A stretch of 9,648 nt of DNA from an uncultured Eubacteriales bacterium. Its GTDB lineage: Bacteria > Bacillota > Clostridia > Christensenellales > Aristaeellaceae. Position 1 is the stretch's first letter, and each line of letters opens with the position of its first letter. Shown here piece after piece: positions 1 through 5,431 of the stretch. A program made the translations under genes and the position numbers. The stretch covers positions 1 to 9,648 of the forward strand of contig USFL01000036.1 of NCBI GenBank assembly GCA_900553905.1. The letters are read 5' to 3'. Under the pieces are notes generated by a model, which saw only the letters and a list, made by a program, of their open reading frames with translations, searched no databases and was not told the origin of the DNA.

Positions 1-686
1 ATTCAAGAGAAGTCGAGGAAATGGTATGCGTCAAAAAGGGCCCCAACCATGGCCCCGCTCCCATCCCCGAAGAGGGCAAGTGGGTGCAGAGCCGCGAGAT
101 CAAGGATATCAGCGGCCTGACGCACGGCGTTGGCTGGTGTGCTCCCCAGCAGGGCGCCTGCAAACTGACCCTCAACGTTAAAGAAGGGATCATCCAGGAG
201 GCGCTGGTGGAGACCATCGGCTGCAGCGGCATGACCCACTCTGCCGCCATGGCCGCCGAGATCCTGCCCGGCAAGACCGTGCTGGAAGCCCTCAATACGG
301 ACCTGGTTTGCGACGCCATCAACACCGCCATGCGCGAGCTGTTCCTGCAGATTGCCTACGGCCGCACCCAGAGCGCCTTCAGTGAGGGCGGCCTGGTCAT
401 CGGCGCGGGCCTGGAGGACCTGGGCAAGGGCCTGCGTAGCCAGGTGGGCACCATGTATGGCACCCTCAAAAAGGGCGTCCGCTACCTGGAGATGGCCGAG
501 GGCTATGTGCTCAAGCTGGCGCTGGACAAGGACCATGAGGTCATCGGCTACCAGTTCGTGCACCTGGGCAAGATGATGGAAGCCATCAAGAAGGGCGTCG
601 ACCCCAAGGAAGCCTACGAAAAGAACGTCGGCACCTATGGCCGCTTCGCCGAGGCTGCCGAGTACATCGATCCCCGTCATCAGTAA
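1..686 (+). CDS. Divergent IscU/NifU-type iron-sulfur cluster scaffold protein, 5' partial
   Basis: This is probably a scaffold for iron-sulfur cluster assembly in the cytosol, of the subfamily found beside GGGtGRT proteins. The core (about residues 30-95 counted from the ATG at 21) resembles the NifU N-terminal/IscU fold: a beta region ending CKLTLNV, then ETIGCSG and PGKTVLEAL, matching the IscU YGCGSA and GKSLDEA regions. Cysteines lie at 3, 40, 47, 68 and 97; only Cys68 matches an IscU ligand by position. About 100 further residues form a C-terminal extension (YGTLKKGVRYLEMAEGYV). An ATG at 21 gives 221 residues, but the frame stays open to base 3 and encodes SREVEE, which aligns with the IscU/NifU N-terminus (YSxKVxDH), and GAGGAA sits too close to that ATG to serve as its ribosome binding site. 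I therefore think the true start lies a few codons left of the window. The GGGtGRT gene begins 27 bases after the stop, probably in one operon. The family is confident; the reaction is unknown. Confidence 0.88.
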   Translation, partial: SREVEEMVCVKKGPNHGPAPIPEEGKWVQSREIKDISGLTHGVGWCAPQQGACKLTLNVKEGIIQEALVETIGCSGMTHSAAMAAEILPGKTVLEALNTDLVCDAINTAMRELFLQIAYGRTQSAFSEGGLVIGAGLEDLGKGLRSQVGTMYGTLKKGVRYLEMAEGYVLKLALDKDHEVIGYQFVHLGKMMEAIKKGVDPKEAYEKNVGTYGRFAEAAEYIDPRHQ

Positions 687-698
687 TCCGAATTTGTT

Positions 699-706
699 AA
701 GAGGTG
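699..706 (+). promoter_or_regulatory. Ribosome binding site that selects the ATG start of the GGGtGRT gene
   Basis: AAGAGGTG lies 7 bases before the ATG at 714. An in-frame GTG at 708 is only 1 base from this motif, so the ATG is preferred. Confidence 0.75.
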
Positions 707-713
707 AGTGGAA

Positions 714-1712
714 ATGGCTACTTTTGAAGGATACGAAAGAAGAATCGGCAAGATTGAGGGCGTCCTCAAGCAGTACGGCTTCACCGATCTGGATTCGATG
801 GCGCAGTTCGTGAAAGACAAGGGCGTTGATGTGGACGGCATCGTCCGCGGCGTGCAGCCCATCGCTTTTGAAAACGCCGTGTGGGCGTACACGCTGGGCG
901 CGGCCATCGCCCTCAAGAAGGGCTGCAAGACCGCTGCCGAGGCCGCTACCGCCATCGGCGAGGGCCTGCAGGCGTTCTGCATCCCCGGCTCCGTGGCCGA
1001 TCAGCGTGCCGTGGGTCTGGGCCATGGCAACCTGGGCGCCATGCTGTTGAGCGAGAATACCAAGTGCTTCGCCTTCCTGGCCGGTCACGAGAGCTTCGCC
1101 GCCGCTGAGGGCGCTATCGGCATCGCCCGCACCGCCAACAAGGTGCGCAAGGAGCCCCTGCGCGTGATCCTCAACGGCCTGGGCAAGGATGCCGCCTACA
1201 TCATCAGCCGCATCAACGGCTTCACCTACGTGCAGACCCAGATGGACTACAAGACCGGCGAGGTCAAGATCGTTAAGGAAACCGCCTACTCCGACGGCGA
1301 GAAGGCCAAGGTCCGCTGCTATGGCTGCGACGACGTGACCGAGGGCGTGGCGATCATGCGGCTGGAGGACGTCGATGTGTCCATCACCGGCAACAGCACC
1401 AACCCCACCCGCTTCCAGCATCCCGTGGCTGGCACATACAAGAAGTGGGCTGTTGAAAACGGCAAGAAGTACTTCTCCGTGGCCTCCGGCGGCGGCACCG
1501 GCCGCACCCTGCATCCCGACAACATGGCCGCCGGCCCCGCCAGCTATGGCATGACCGACACCATGGGCCGCATGCACTCCGACGCGCAGTTCGCCGGTTC
1601 CTCTTCCGTGCCTGCGCACGTGGAGATGATGGGCCTCATCGGCATGGGCAACAACCCCATGGTCGGCGCGACCGTGGCTGTGGCCGTGGCCATCGAGGAA
1701 GTCAGCAAGTAA
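714..1712 (+). CDS. GGGtGRT family protein (function unknown)
   Basis: The product is 332 residues and belongs to the GGGtGRT family, named for a glycine-rich motif present here as GGGTGRT at residues 259-265 (bases 1488-1508). Its biochemical role is unknown. It appears soluble, with no signal peptide or membrane segment. A CxxC pair, Cys202 and Cys205 in RCYGCDD, could bind a metal or cluster or act in redox chemistry. Other conserved-looking blocks are GLGHGNLGAM, LAGHESFAAAEG and the C-terminal IGMGNNPMVGATVAVAVAIEE. The ATG at 714 is chosen over an in-frame GTG at 708 because the ribosome binding site is properly spaced only for the ATG. The gene follows the scaffold gene by 27 bases and is closed by a strong terminator, so the two genes form an operon whose promoter lies outside the window. 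As I recall, this pairing recurs in anaerobes, which suggests the two proteins act together; that is inference. Confidence 0.9.
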   Translation: MATFEGYERRIGKIEGVLKQYGFTDLDSMAQFVKDKGVDVDGIVRGVQPIAFENAVWAYTLGAAIALKKGCKTAAEAATAIGEGLQAFCIPGSVADQRAVGLGHGNLGAMLLSENTKCFAFLAGHESFAAAEGAIGIARTANKVRKEPLRVILNGLGKDAAYIISRINGFTYVQTQMDYKTGEVKIVKETAYSDGEKAKVRCYGCDDVTEGVAIMRLEDVDVSITGNSTNPTRFQHPVAGTYKKWAVENGKKYFSVASGGGTGRTLHPDNMAAGPASYGMTDTMGRMHSDAQFAGSSSVPAHVEMMGLIGMGNNPMVGATVAVAVAIEEVSK

Positions 1713-1723
1713 GATTCCGTACC

Positions 1724-1757
1724 AAAAAGAGCCTGTCCGTTGGGACGGGCTCTTTTT
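1724..1757. terminator. Strong bidirectional rho-independent terminator
   Basis: A 15-base-pair stem (1724-1738 with 1743-1757, one G-U pair) closes on a GTTG loop. Its outer end is five A's on the left and five T's on the right, so either strand gives a hairpin ending in a U tract. It sits between the convergent GGGtGRT gene and the minus-strand aminopeptidase-like gene and probably terminates both. Confidence 0.9.
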
Positions 1758-1810
1758 CTGTGGATTCAGGGATCCATGCCGGACATCGGCCGCCGCGCCT
1801 ACGGTACGCG

Positions 1811-2779
1811 TTACAGCAGCAGCCGCCCGTTTTCGATCAGCATCTGGCCGTCTGCCACCAGCGTGGCGCCGGTCATAATCAGGTCGTAATGGCACGCGGC
1901 CTTGACCGTACCGCCCAGCGTGATGCTGGTGCCGATGCCGATATGCACCGAGCCCTCCACGCCTTCGTCCTCCAGCATGAAGCCCATGAACGAGCAGCAC
2001 GGGTTCATGCCCACGCCCAGCTCCGCAACGTTGAATACATTGGGGTCATTGCGGGAAAGCAGGTCGCTTTCCAGGATATGCGCTTGCTCGCCGCCCGTCA
2101 TGGACACGATGAAGCCGTCCTTGACCTCGCAGCGGACCGGCTCCTTTAAAACGCCGATACCCAGGTAGGGCACGCTGGCATCCGCCACAATGCGCCCGTT
2201 CGCCGTCCCCTCCAGCGGCGACACGTTGGCCTCGATCGTGGGAATGGTGGAGAACTGCCCCTTTTCCACCACGCCGTAGAGCGCATTGCCCCTCCGGCCC
2301 TTCGCACTGAAGGAGAGGTCGGTGCCCTGCGGCGTTGTCAGGGTAACGCTTTCGCTCCCTGCCAGCGCGGCGGCCATAGCGCGGCAGCGCGGAGCGATGG
2401 CGCGGAAATCCGCCTGGATGCCGCCGCGCACCAGCATTTCGTCGGAAAACTGGGTCAGTACCAGCCCGCGGGCGCCCGCTGCCGTTGCCTCCTTCACCGC
2501 GTGCGTGTGGGTGATGGAGCGGCTGACCGCACAGAGAAACACATCCGAGGCGCGCATGGCGGCTGCGATAGCGGCGGGCGGCTCCTGCCCGTCCAGCTCG
2601 CGCGGGGTCATCAGGACGATGGTCGCTTCGGCACCCGCGGCATAGACGGCGGCAGCCAGGCTCTCCGCAATAGCCATCTTGGAATGCTCCGCAATGATGA
2701 GCGCCTGTTCGCCCGGCTGAACGCCCGCGCAGGTGTTCACCACCGTGGAAGCGCCCCGGCTCATTCGTAAATCATGCAT
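1811..2779 (-). CDS. M29 aminopeptidase / NicX-like metal-dependent protein
   Basis: This 322-residue soluble protein has the fold shared by M29 aminopeptidases (AmpS/AmpT) and the NicX-type ring-cleaving dioxygenases; automated annotation often calls such proteins leucyl aminopeptidase. The C-terminal half carries the expected metal ligands: Glu253 in AELGVGMNP, His279 in GSVHIGIG, and His297 and Asp299 in CHYD. Glu183 or Glu190 may provide a further ligand. His279, His297 and Asp299 also match the iron triad described for NicX, so the sequence alone does not separate a peptidase from a dioxygenase. At about 320 residues it is shorter than M29 enzymes (about 400) and closer to NicX. The start is the ATG at 2779, with GGGAGGA 7 bases upstream; an extension back to 2842 would run through the promoter. 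The gene stands alone, with its own promoter and a shared terminator. The substrate is unknown. Confidence 0.8.
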   Translation of the reverse strand: MHDLRMSRGASTVVNTCAGVQPGEQALIIAEHSKMAIAESLAAAVYAAGAEATIVLMTPRELDGQEPPAAIAAAMRASDVFLCAVSRSITHTHAVKEATAAGARGLVLTQFSDEMLVRGGIQADFRAIAPRCRAMAAALAGSESVTLTTPQGTDLSFSAKGRRGNALYGVVEKGQFSTIPTIEANVSPLEGTANGRIVADASVPYLGIGVLKEPVRCEVKDGFIVSMTGGEQAHILESDLLSRNDPNVFNVAELGVGMNPCCSFMGFMLEDEGVEGSVHIGIGTSITLGGTVKAACHYDLIMTGATLVADGQMLIENGRLLL

Positions 2780-2786
2780 GGCTGAA

Positions 2787-2793
2787 TCCTCCC
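2787..2793 (-). promoter_or_regulatory. Ribosome binding site fixing the aminopeptidase-like start
   Basis: GGGAGGA on the minus strand lies 7 bases before the ATG at 2779. It excludes the longer in-frame start at 2842, which lies at the -35 element. Confidence 0.8.
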
Positions 2794-2813
2794 GTTTGGA
2801 TTGATCTTTCTTT

Positions 2814-2842
2814 ATTATACGGCGGGTTCGCGCGCCTTTCAA
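2814..2842 (-). promoter_or_regulatory. Consensus sigma-70/sigma-A promoter for the aminopeptidase-like gene
   Basis: On the minus strand, TTGAAA (2837-2842) is separated by exactly 17 bases from a perfect TATAAT (2814-2819). The expected transcript start is about 20 bases upstream of the ribosome binding site. The match suggests strong constitutive expression unless a regulator binds nearby. Confidence 0.85.
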
Positions 2843-2865
2843 GCGCAGCTTTGCAAAAGAAAAAC

Positions 2866-2890
2866 GGCGTTTTCGTCCTGTTCAAACGCC
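2866..2890. promoter_or_regulatory. Candidate operator: 7-bp inverted repeat in the divergent control region
   Basis: GGCGTTT (2866-2872) is repeated as its exact complement AAACGCC (2884-2890) across an 11-base spacer. The element covers the place where the -35 box of the regulator gene would lie and is about 24 bases behind the -35 of the divergent gene. It would suit a dimeric HTH repressor, most simply the adjacent regulator acting on itself. This is inference from position and symmetry. Confidence 0.4.
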
Positions 2891-2898
2891 TCGCGCCG

Positions 2899-2907
2899 TG
2901 CTATAAT
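2899..2907 (+). promoter_or_regulatory. Extended -10 promoter for the HTH regulator
   Basis: TGCTATAAT contains a perfect TATAAT (2902-2907) preceded by the TGN extension at 2899-2901. The -35 region at about 2879-2884 matches the consensus poorly, as is common for extended -10 promoters. The start would fall near 2914, shortly before the AAGGAG ribosome binding site at 2922-2927. Confidence 0.75.
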
Positions 2908-2937
2908 GGTTGCCGAATGGAAAGGAGCATCAAGCCT

Positions 2938-3672
2938 ATGAGCCGTTTGGGAGATTTGCTGCGCACCGAACGCTTGCGCAGAAACATGACGCTGAAGCAG
3001 GTCGCCAAGATCGGCGGCGTCAGCGAAGGATACCTCAAGGACGTGGAGGAGGGCCGCCGCATCATCGCCGACGATCAGGCGCGGCGCATTCTCAAGAAGA
3101 TCGGATTGAAGGAACACAACGAAGAGGGGTTCACCCTGGACGACATCGCCGCGACGGTGGATCTGGAGACCGTCGCGCCCAAGCCTGCGCCCCGGCCGGC
3201 GCCGCAGCCGCGCCAGGCAGACAAGCCCGCCGAAAGCGAAACGGTGTATCAGAGCGAAAAGCCGGTATCCGGCGGCGTGTGGCTGGATGCGCTGACCAGC
3301 GTGCTCAAGCGCGTGCCGGTGTACAACGCCGTGCTCAAAGAGGTGGACCACCGCCTGCTGCCCGTCATGGACGGGCGCATCGAAGGGGCTGCGCCGGACA
3401 AGGTCTTTTTCCTCGTGGCGCCGGACGACAGCATGCGTGGCTTCCGCATTCTGCGGGACGACCTGTGCCTGATCGTGCCCTCGGGCAGCCCCATCGACGG
3501 GGCGGTGATGCTCGTGGAGCATAACCAGCACCGCTACCTGCGCAAGGTCAAGAAGCTCGATGCGCTCAACGTGCTTCTGCAGAGCTACGACCGGGAATAT
3601 GCGGCGGAAACCTGCGCTCTGCCCGACGTCAACTTTCTGGGCCGGGTGGTGAAGGTGGAGTTCTCCATCTGA
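2938..3672 (+). CDS. XRE-type HTH regulator with LexA/S24-like C-terminal domain lacking the catalytic lysine
   Basis: This 244-residue protein is probably a DNA-binding transcription regulator. Residues 3-57 form an XRE-type helix-turn-helix (LGDLLRTERLRRNMTLKQVA, then GVSEGYLKDVEEGRR). A proline- and alanine-rich linker spans about 80-98. Residues 125-244 resemble the LexA/UmuD/CI S24 domain: VPVYNAV, FLVAPDDSMRG with the nucleophile Ser165, then DDLCLIVPSG, and FLGRVVKVEF at the end. LexA places its lysine 37 residues after the serine; here that position is Arg202 (YLRKV). The LexA Ala-Gly cleavage site aligns near Lys134-Glu135. The domain therefore probably dimerises or senses a ligand without self-cleavage. 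The ATG at 2938 has AAGGAG 10 bases upstream; the in-frame ATG at 2917 lies before that site. It is divergent from the aminopeptidase-like gene and may control it. It is not an evident SOS LexA. Confidence 0.8.
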   Translation: MSRLGDLLRTERLRRNMTLKQVAKIGGVSEGYLKDVEEGRRIIADDQARRILKKIGLKEHNEEGFTLDDIAATVDLETVAPKPAPRPAPQPRQADKPAESETVYQSEKPVSGGVWLDALTSVLKRVPVYNAVLKEVDHRLLPVMDGRIEGAAPDKVFFLVAPDDSMRGFRILRDDLCLIVPSGSPIDGAVMLVEHNQHRYLRKVKKLDALNVLLQSYDREYAAETCALPDVNFLGRVVKVEFSI

Positions 3673-3674
3673 TT

Positions 3675-4463
3675 TTAGCCCAGCGCCACGTCCAGCACCA
3701 TCATCACCAGGAAGCCCAGCATCACGCTTAGCGTGCCGGTATGGCTATGCTCACCCAGGTTGGCTTCGGGGATGAGCTCCTCCACCACGACGTAGATCAT
3801 CGCGCCTGCCGCAAAGGCCAGGAGCCACGGCATCACGCCGGTCACCGCTCCCGCCGCCAGCACGCCCAGCACGCCTGCGATGGGTTCCACGATGCCGCTG
3901 AGCGCCCCGTAGACAAAGCTGCGCGTGTTGCTCAGCCCCTCTTTTTTCAGCGGAAGGGAAATCGCCGCCCCCTCGGGGAAGTTTTGCAGCGCCATGCCCA
4001 GCGAAAGCGCCAGCGCGCCGGAGAGGGACATGGCGCTGCTTTCGCCGCCGGCGAGGCCGAAAGCCAGCCCCACGGCCAGGCCCTCCGGCACGTTGTGCAG
4101 GGTAACGGCCAGCACCAGCATGGTGGTGCGCGCAAAGGAGCTCTTTATTCCCTCCGGTTCGTTGCTGCCGGGATGCAGGTGGGGGAGAATGCGGTCCAGC
4201 GCGAGCAGGAACAGCGCGCCCAGCACAAAGCCGCCTGCCGCGGGCAGCCAGGCAGGCCCGCCCGCCTCCTGGGCCATTTCCATGGCGGGAATCAAAAGCG
4301 ACCAGACCGAGGCGGCGATCATCACGCCGGCGGCAAAGCCCAGGAACGCGCGCTGCATGCCCTGCGGAATATCCTTTTTGAAGAAGAAAACCGTGGCCGC
4401 GCCCAGCGCCGTGGCCAAAAAGGTGAACATCGTGCCCAGAAACGCAAGATAGACGGGAGACAT
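3675..4463 (-). CDS. ZIP family divalent metal transporter (GufA-like subfamily)
   Basis: This 262-residue membrane protein probably imports zinc, iron or another divalent metal into the cytosol. About eight hydrophobic segments are visible. The metal-site helices carry HNVPEG (residues 123-128) and QNFPEG (160-165). Glutamine instead of histidine in the second motif is the pattern of the GufA subfamily, including the structurally known BbZIP. A later VVEELIPEA segment supplies further glutamates. The loop between the third and fourth helices contains HLHPG, a small histidine cluster typical of the ZIP cytosolic loop. The ATG at 4463 is chosen because AGGAGG lies 10 bases before it; the in-frame ATG at 4484 has no ribosome binding site. 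The stop is 2 bases from that of the convergent regulator. Metal specificity cannot be read from the sequence. Confidence 0.9.
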   Translation of the reverse strand: MSPVYLAFLGTMFTFLATALGAATVFFFKKDIPQGMQRAFLGFAAGVMIAASVWSLLIPAMEMAQEAGGPAWLPAAGGFVLGALFLLALDRILPHLHPGSNEPEGIKSSFARTTMLVLAVTLHNVPEGLAVGLAFGLAGGESSAMSLSGALALSLGMALQNFPEGAAISLPLKKEGLSNTRSFVYGALSGIVEPIAGVLGVLAAGAVTGVMPWLLAFAAGAMIYVVVEELIPEANLGEHSHTGTLSVMLGFLVMMVLDVALG

Positions 4464-4473
4464 CTGCCAAAAA

Positions 4474-4479
4474 CCTCCT
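4474..4479 (-). promoter_or_regulatory. Ribosome binding site fixing the ZIP transporter start
   Basis: A perfect AGGAGG on the minus strand lies 10 bases before the ATG at 4463 and downstream of the alternative ATG at 4484, so only the shorter start can use it. Confidence 0.75.
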
Positions 4480-4495
4480 CGCATGCAAAAGGGGA

Positions 4496-4524
4496 TTGCA
4501 TTTATTTATATAGTAGCATAAAAT
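4496..4524 (+). promoter_or_regulatory. Probable promoter of the YitT-family gene
   Basis: TTGCAT (4496-4501) is separated by 17 bases from TAAAAT (4519-4524), a 5 of 6 match to the -10 consensus. It overlaps the divergent promoter of the ZIP gene, so the two transcription starts could compete for polymerase. Confidence 0.5.
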
Positions 4525-4536
4525 AACGCCTGTGAA
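4507..4536 (-). promoter_or_regulatory. Probable promoter of the ZIP transporter gene
   Basis: On the minus strand, TTCACA (4531-4536) is followed after 18 bases by TATATA (4507-4512). The AT-rich block stands out from the GC-rich surroundings. No known metal-repressor box is recognised. Confidence 0.5.
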
Positions 4537-4567
4537 ACCACAAAAGCAGCATTGGAGGCGCAGACCC

Positions 4568-5431
4568 ATGAAGAGCGAATCACGGACACAAACCCTCAAG
4601 GATTACGCCATGCTGACCCTTGGCACGCTGCTGATTGCCCTGGGCGTATATTTCTTTAAATTCCCCAACAATTTCTCCACCGGTGGCGTCAGCGGCATTT
4701 CCATCGTGCTGGCGCATTACGCCCCGAACCTGTCCGCCGGCGCGTTTGTGTTCATCATCAACATGCTGCTGCTGTTGCTGGGGTTCGCGGTGTTTGGACG
4801 TTCCTTTGGGGTGCGCACGGCTTATACCAGCCTGCTCCTGTCCTGCGCTACGTGGGGACTTGAATTCATCTGCCCCATGGACGCGCCCATGACCAGCCAG
4901 CCCCTGCTTGAGCTGGTCTTTGCCGTGGCCCTTCCCGCCGTGGGCAGCGCCATTTTGTTCAACATGCAGGCTTCCAGCGGCGGCACCGATATCGTGGCCA
5001 TGATTCTCAAGCGCCACACCAACGTCAACATCGGCAACTGCCTCATGTGTGTGGACTTTCTGATCACAGTGGCGGCCTGCGTAGCCTTCGGCATGGAGAC
5101 GGGCCTGTTCAGCATGCTGGGCCTGGTGCTCAAATCCGTGATCGTGGACATGGTGCTGGAAAACATCAAGGTGCACAAATGCTTCCAGATCATCACCGCA
5201 AGGCCCGCGGAAATCGTGCATTTCATCGTGAGCGTCCTCGGACGCGGCGCGACGGAGCTGCGCGGTGAGGGCGCCTATACGCATGAGGACAAGACCGTCG
5301 TTCTCACCGTGGTCAACCGCTATCAGGCCATCAAGCTCCGCCAGTTCACCCGCGAGACCGATCCGCAGAGTTTCATCCTCATCACCAACTCCACCGAGAT
5401 CATCGGCAAGGGTTTCCGGGGGCTGATGTAA
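4568..5431 (+). CDS. YitT family membrane protein (DUF161 plus DUF2179)
   Basis: This 287-residue integral membrane protein belongs to the YitT family, whose transport or sensing role is not established. The N-terminal two thirds (about residues 14-200) hold five or six membrane segments with family blocks FPNNFSTGGVSGISIVL and NMQASSGGTDIVA. The C-terminal soluble domain (about 205-287) is DUF2179-like, including GEGAYTHEDKTVVLTVVNR and DPQSFILITNSTEIIGKGF. The length is typical of the family. The ATG at 4568 is chosen because GGAGG (4554-4558) lies 9 bases before it; an in-frame GTG at 4532 lies too close to the promoter. The 3' end overlaps the convergent hydrolase gene by 32 bases, and no terminator is visible at this junction. 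Confidence 0.9.
   Translation: MKSESRTQTLKDYAMLTLGTLLIALGVYFFKFPNNFSTGGVSGISIVLAHYAPNLSAGAFVFIINMLLLLLGFAVFGRSFGVRTAYTSLLLSCATWGLEFICPMDAPMTSQPLLELVFAVALPAVGSAILFNMQASSGGTDIVAMILKRHTNVNIGNCLMCVDFLITVAACVAFGMETGLFSMLGLVLKSVIVDMVLENIKVHKCFQIITARPAEIVHFIVSVLGRGATELRGEGAYTHEDKTVVLTVVNRYQAIKLRQFTRETDPQSFILITNSTEIIGKGFRGLM

Noticed and set aside
708..713. GTG at 708 as the start of the GGGtGRT gene
   Set aside because: The ribosome binding site ends 1 base before it; spacing to the ATG at 714 is normal.
3..2000. A 665-codon open frame on the minus strand across the scaffold and GGGtGRT genes
   Set aside because: It is antisense to two clearly recognised proteins, has low-complexity Gly/Ala/His-rich composition, and reflects the GC-rich third-position bias of the real genes.
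2938..3672. The HTH-S24 protein as the SOS repressor LexA
   Set aside because: Its N-terminal domain is XRE-type rather than the LexA winged helix, it lacks the lysine and the cleavage site, and no SOS gene is adjacent.
4502..4526. An AT-rich inverted repeat (TTATTT...AAATAA) as a metal-repressor box upstream of the ZIP gene
   Set aside because: The arms are only 6 low-complexity bases and do not resemble a Fur, Zur or MntR site; the AT content is explained by the two promoters.
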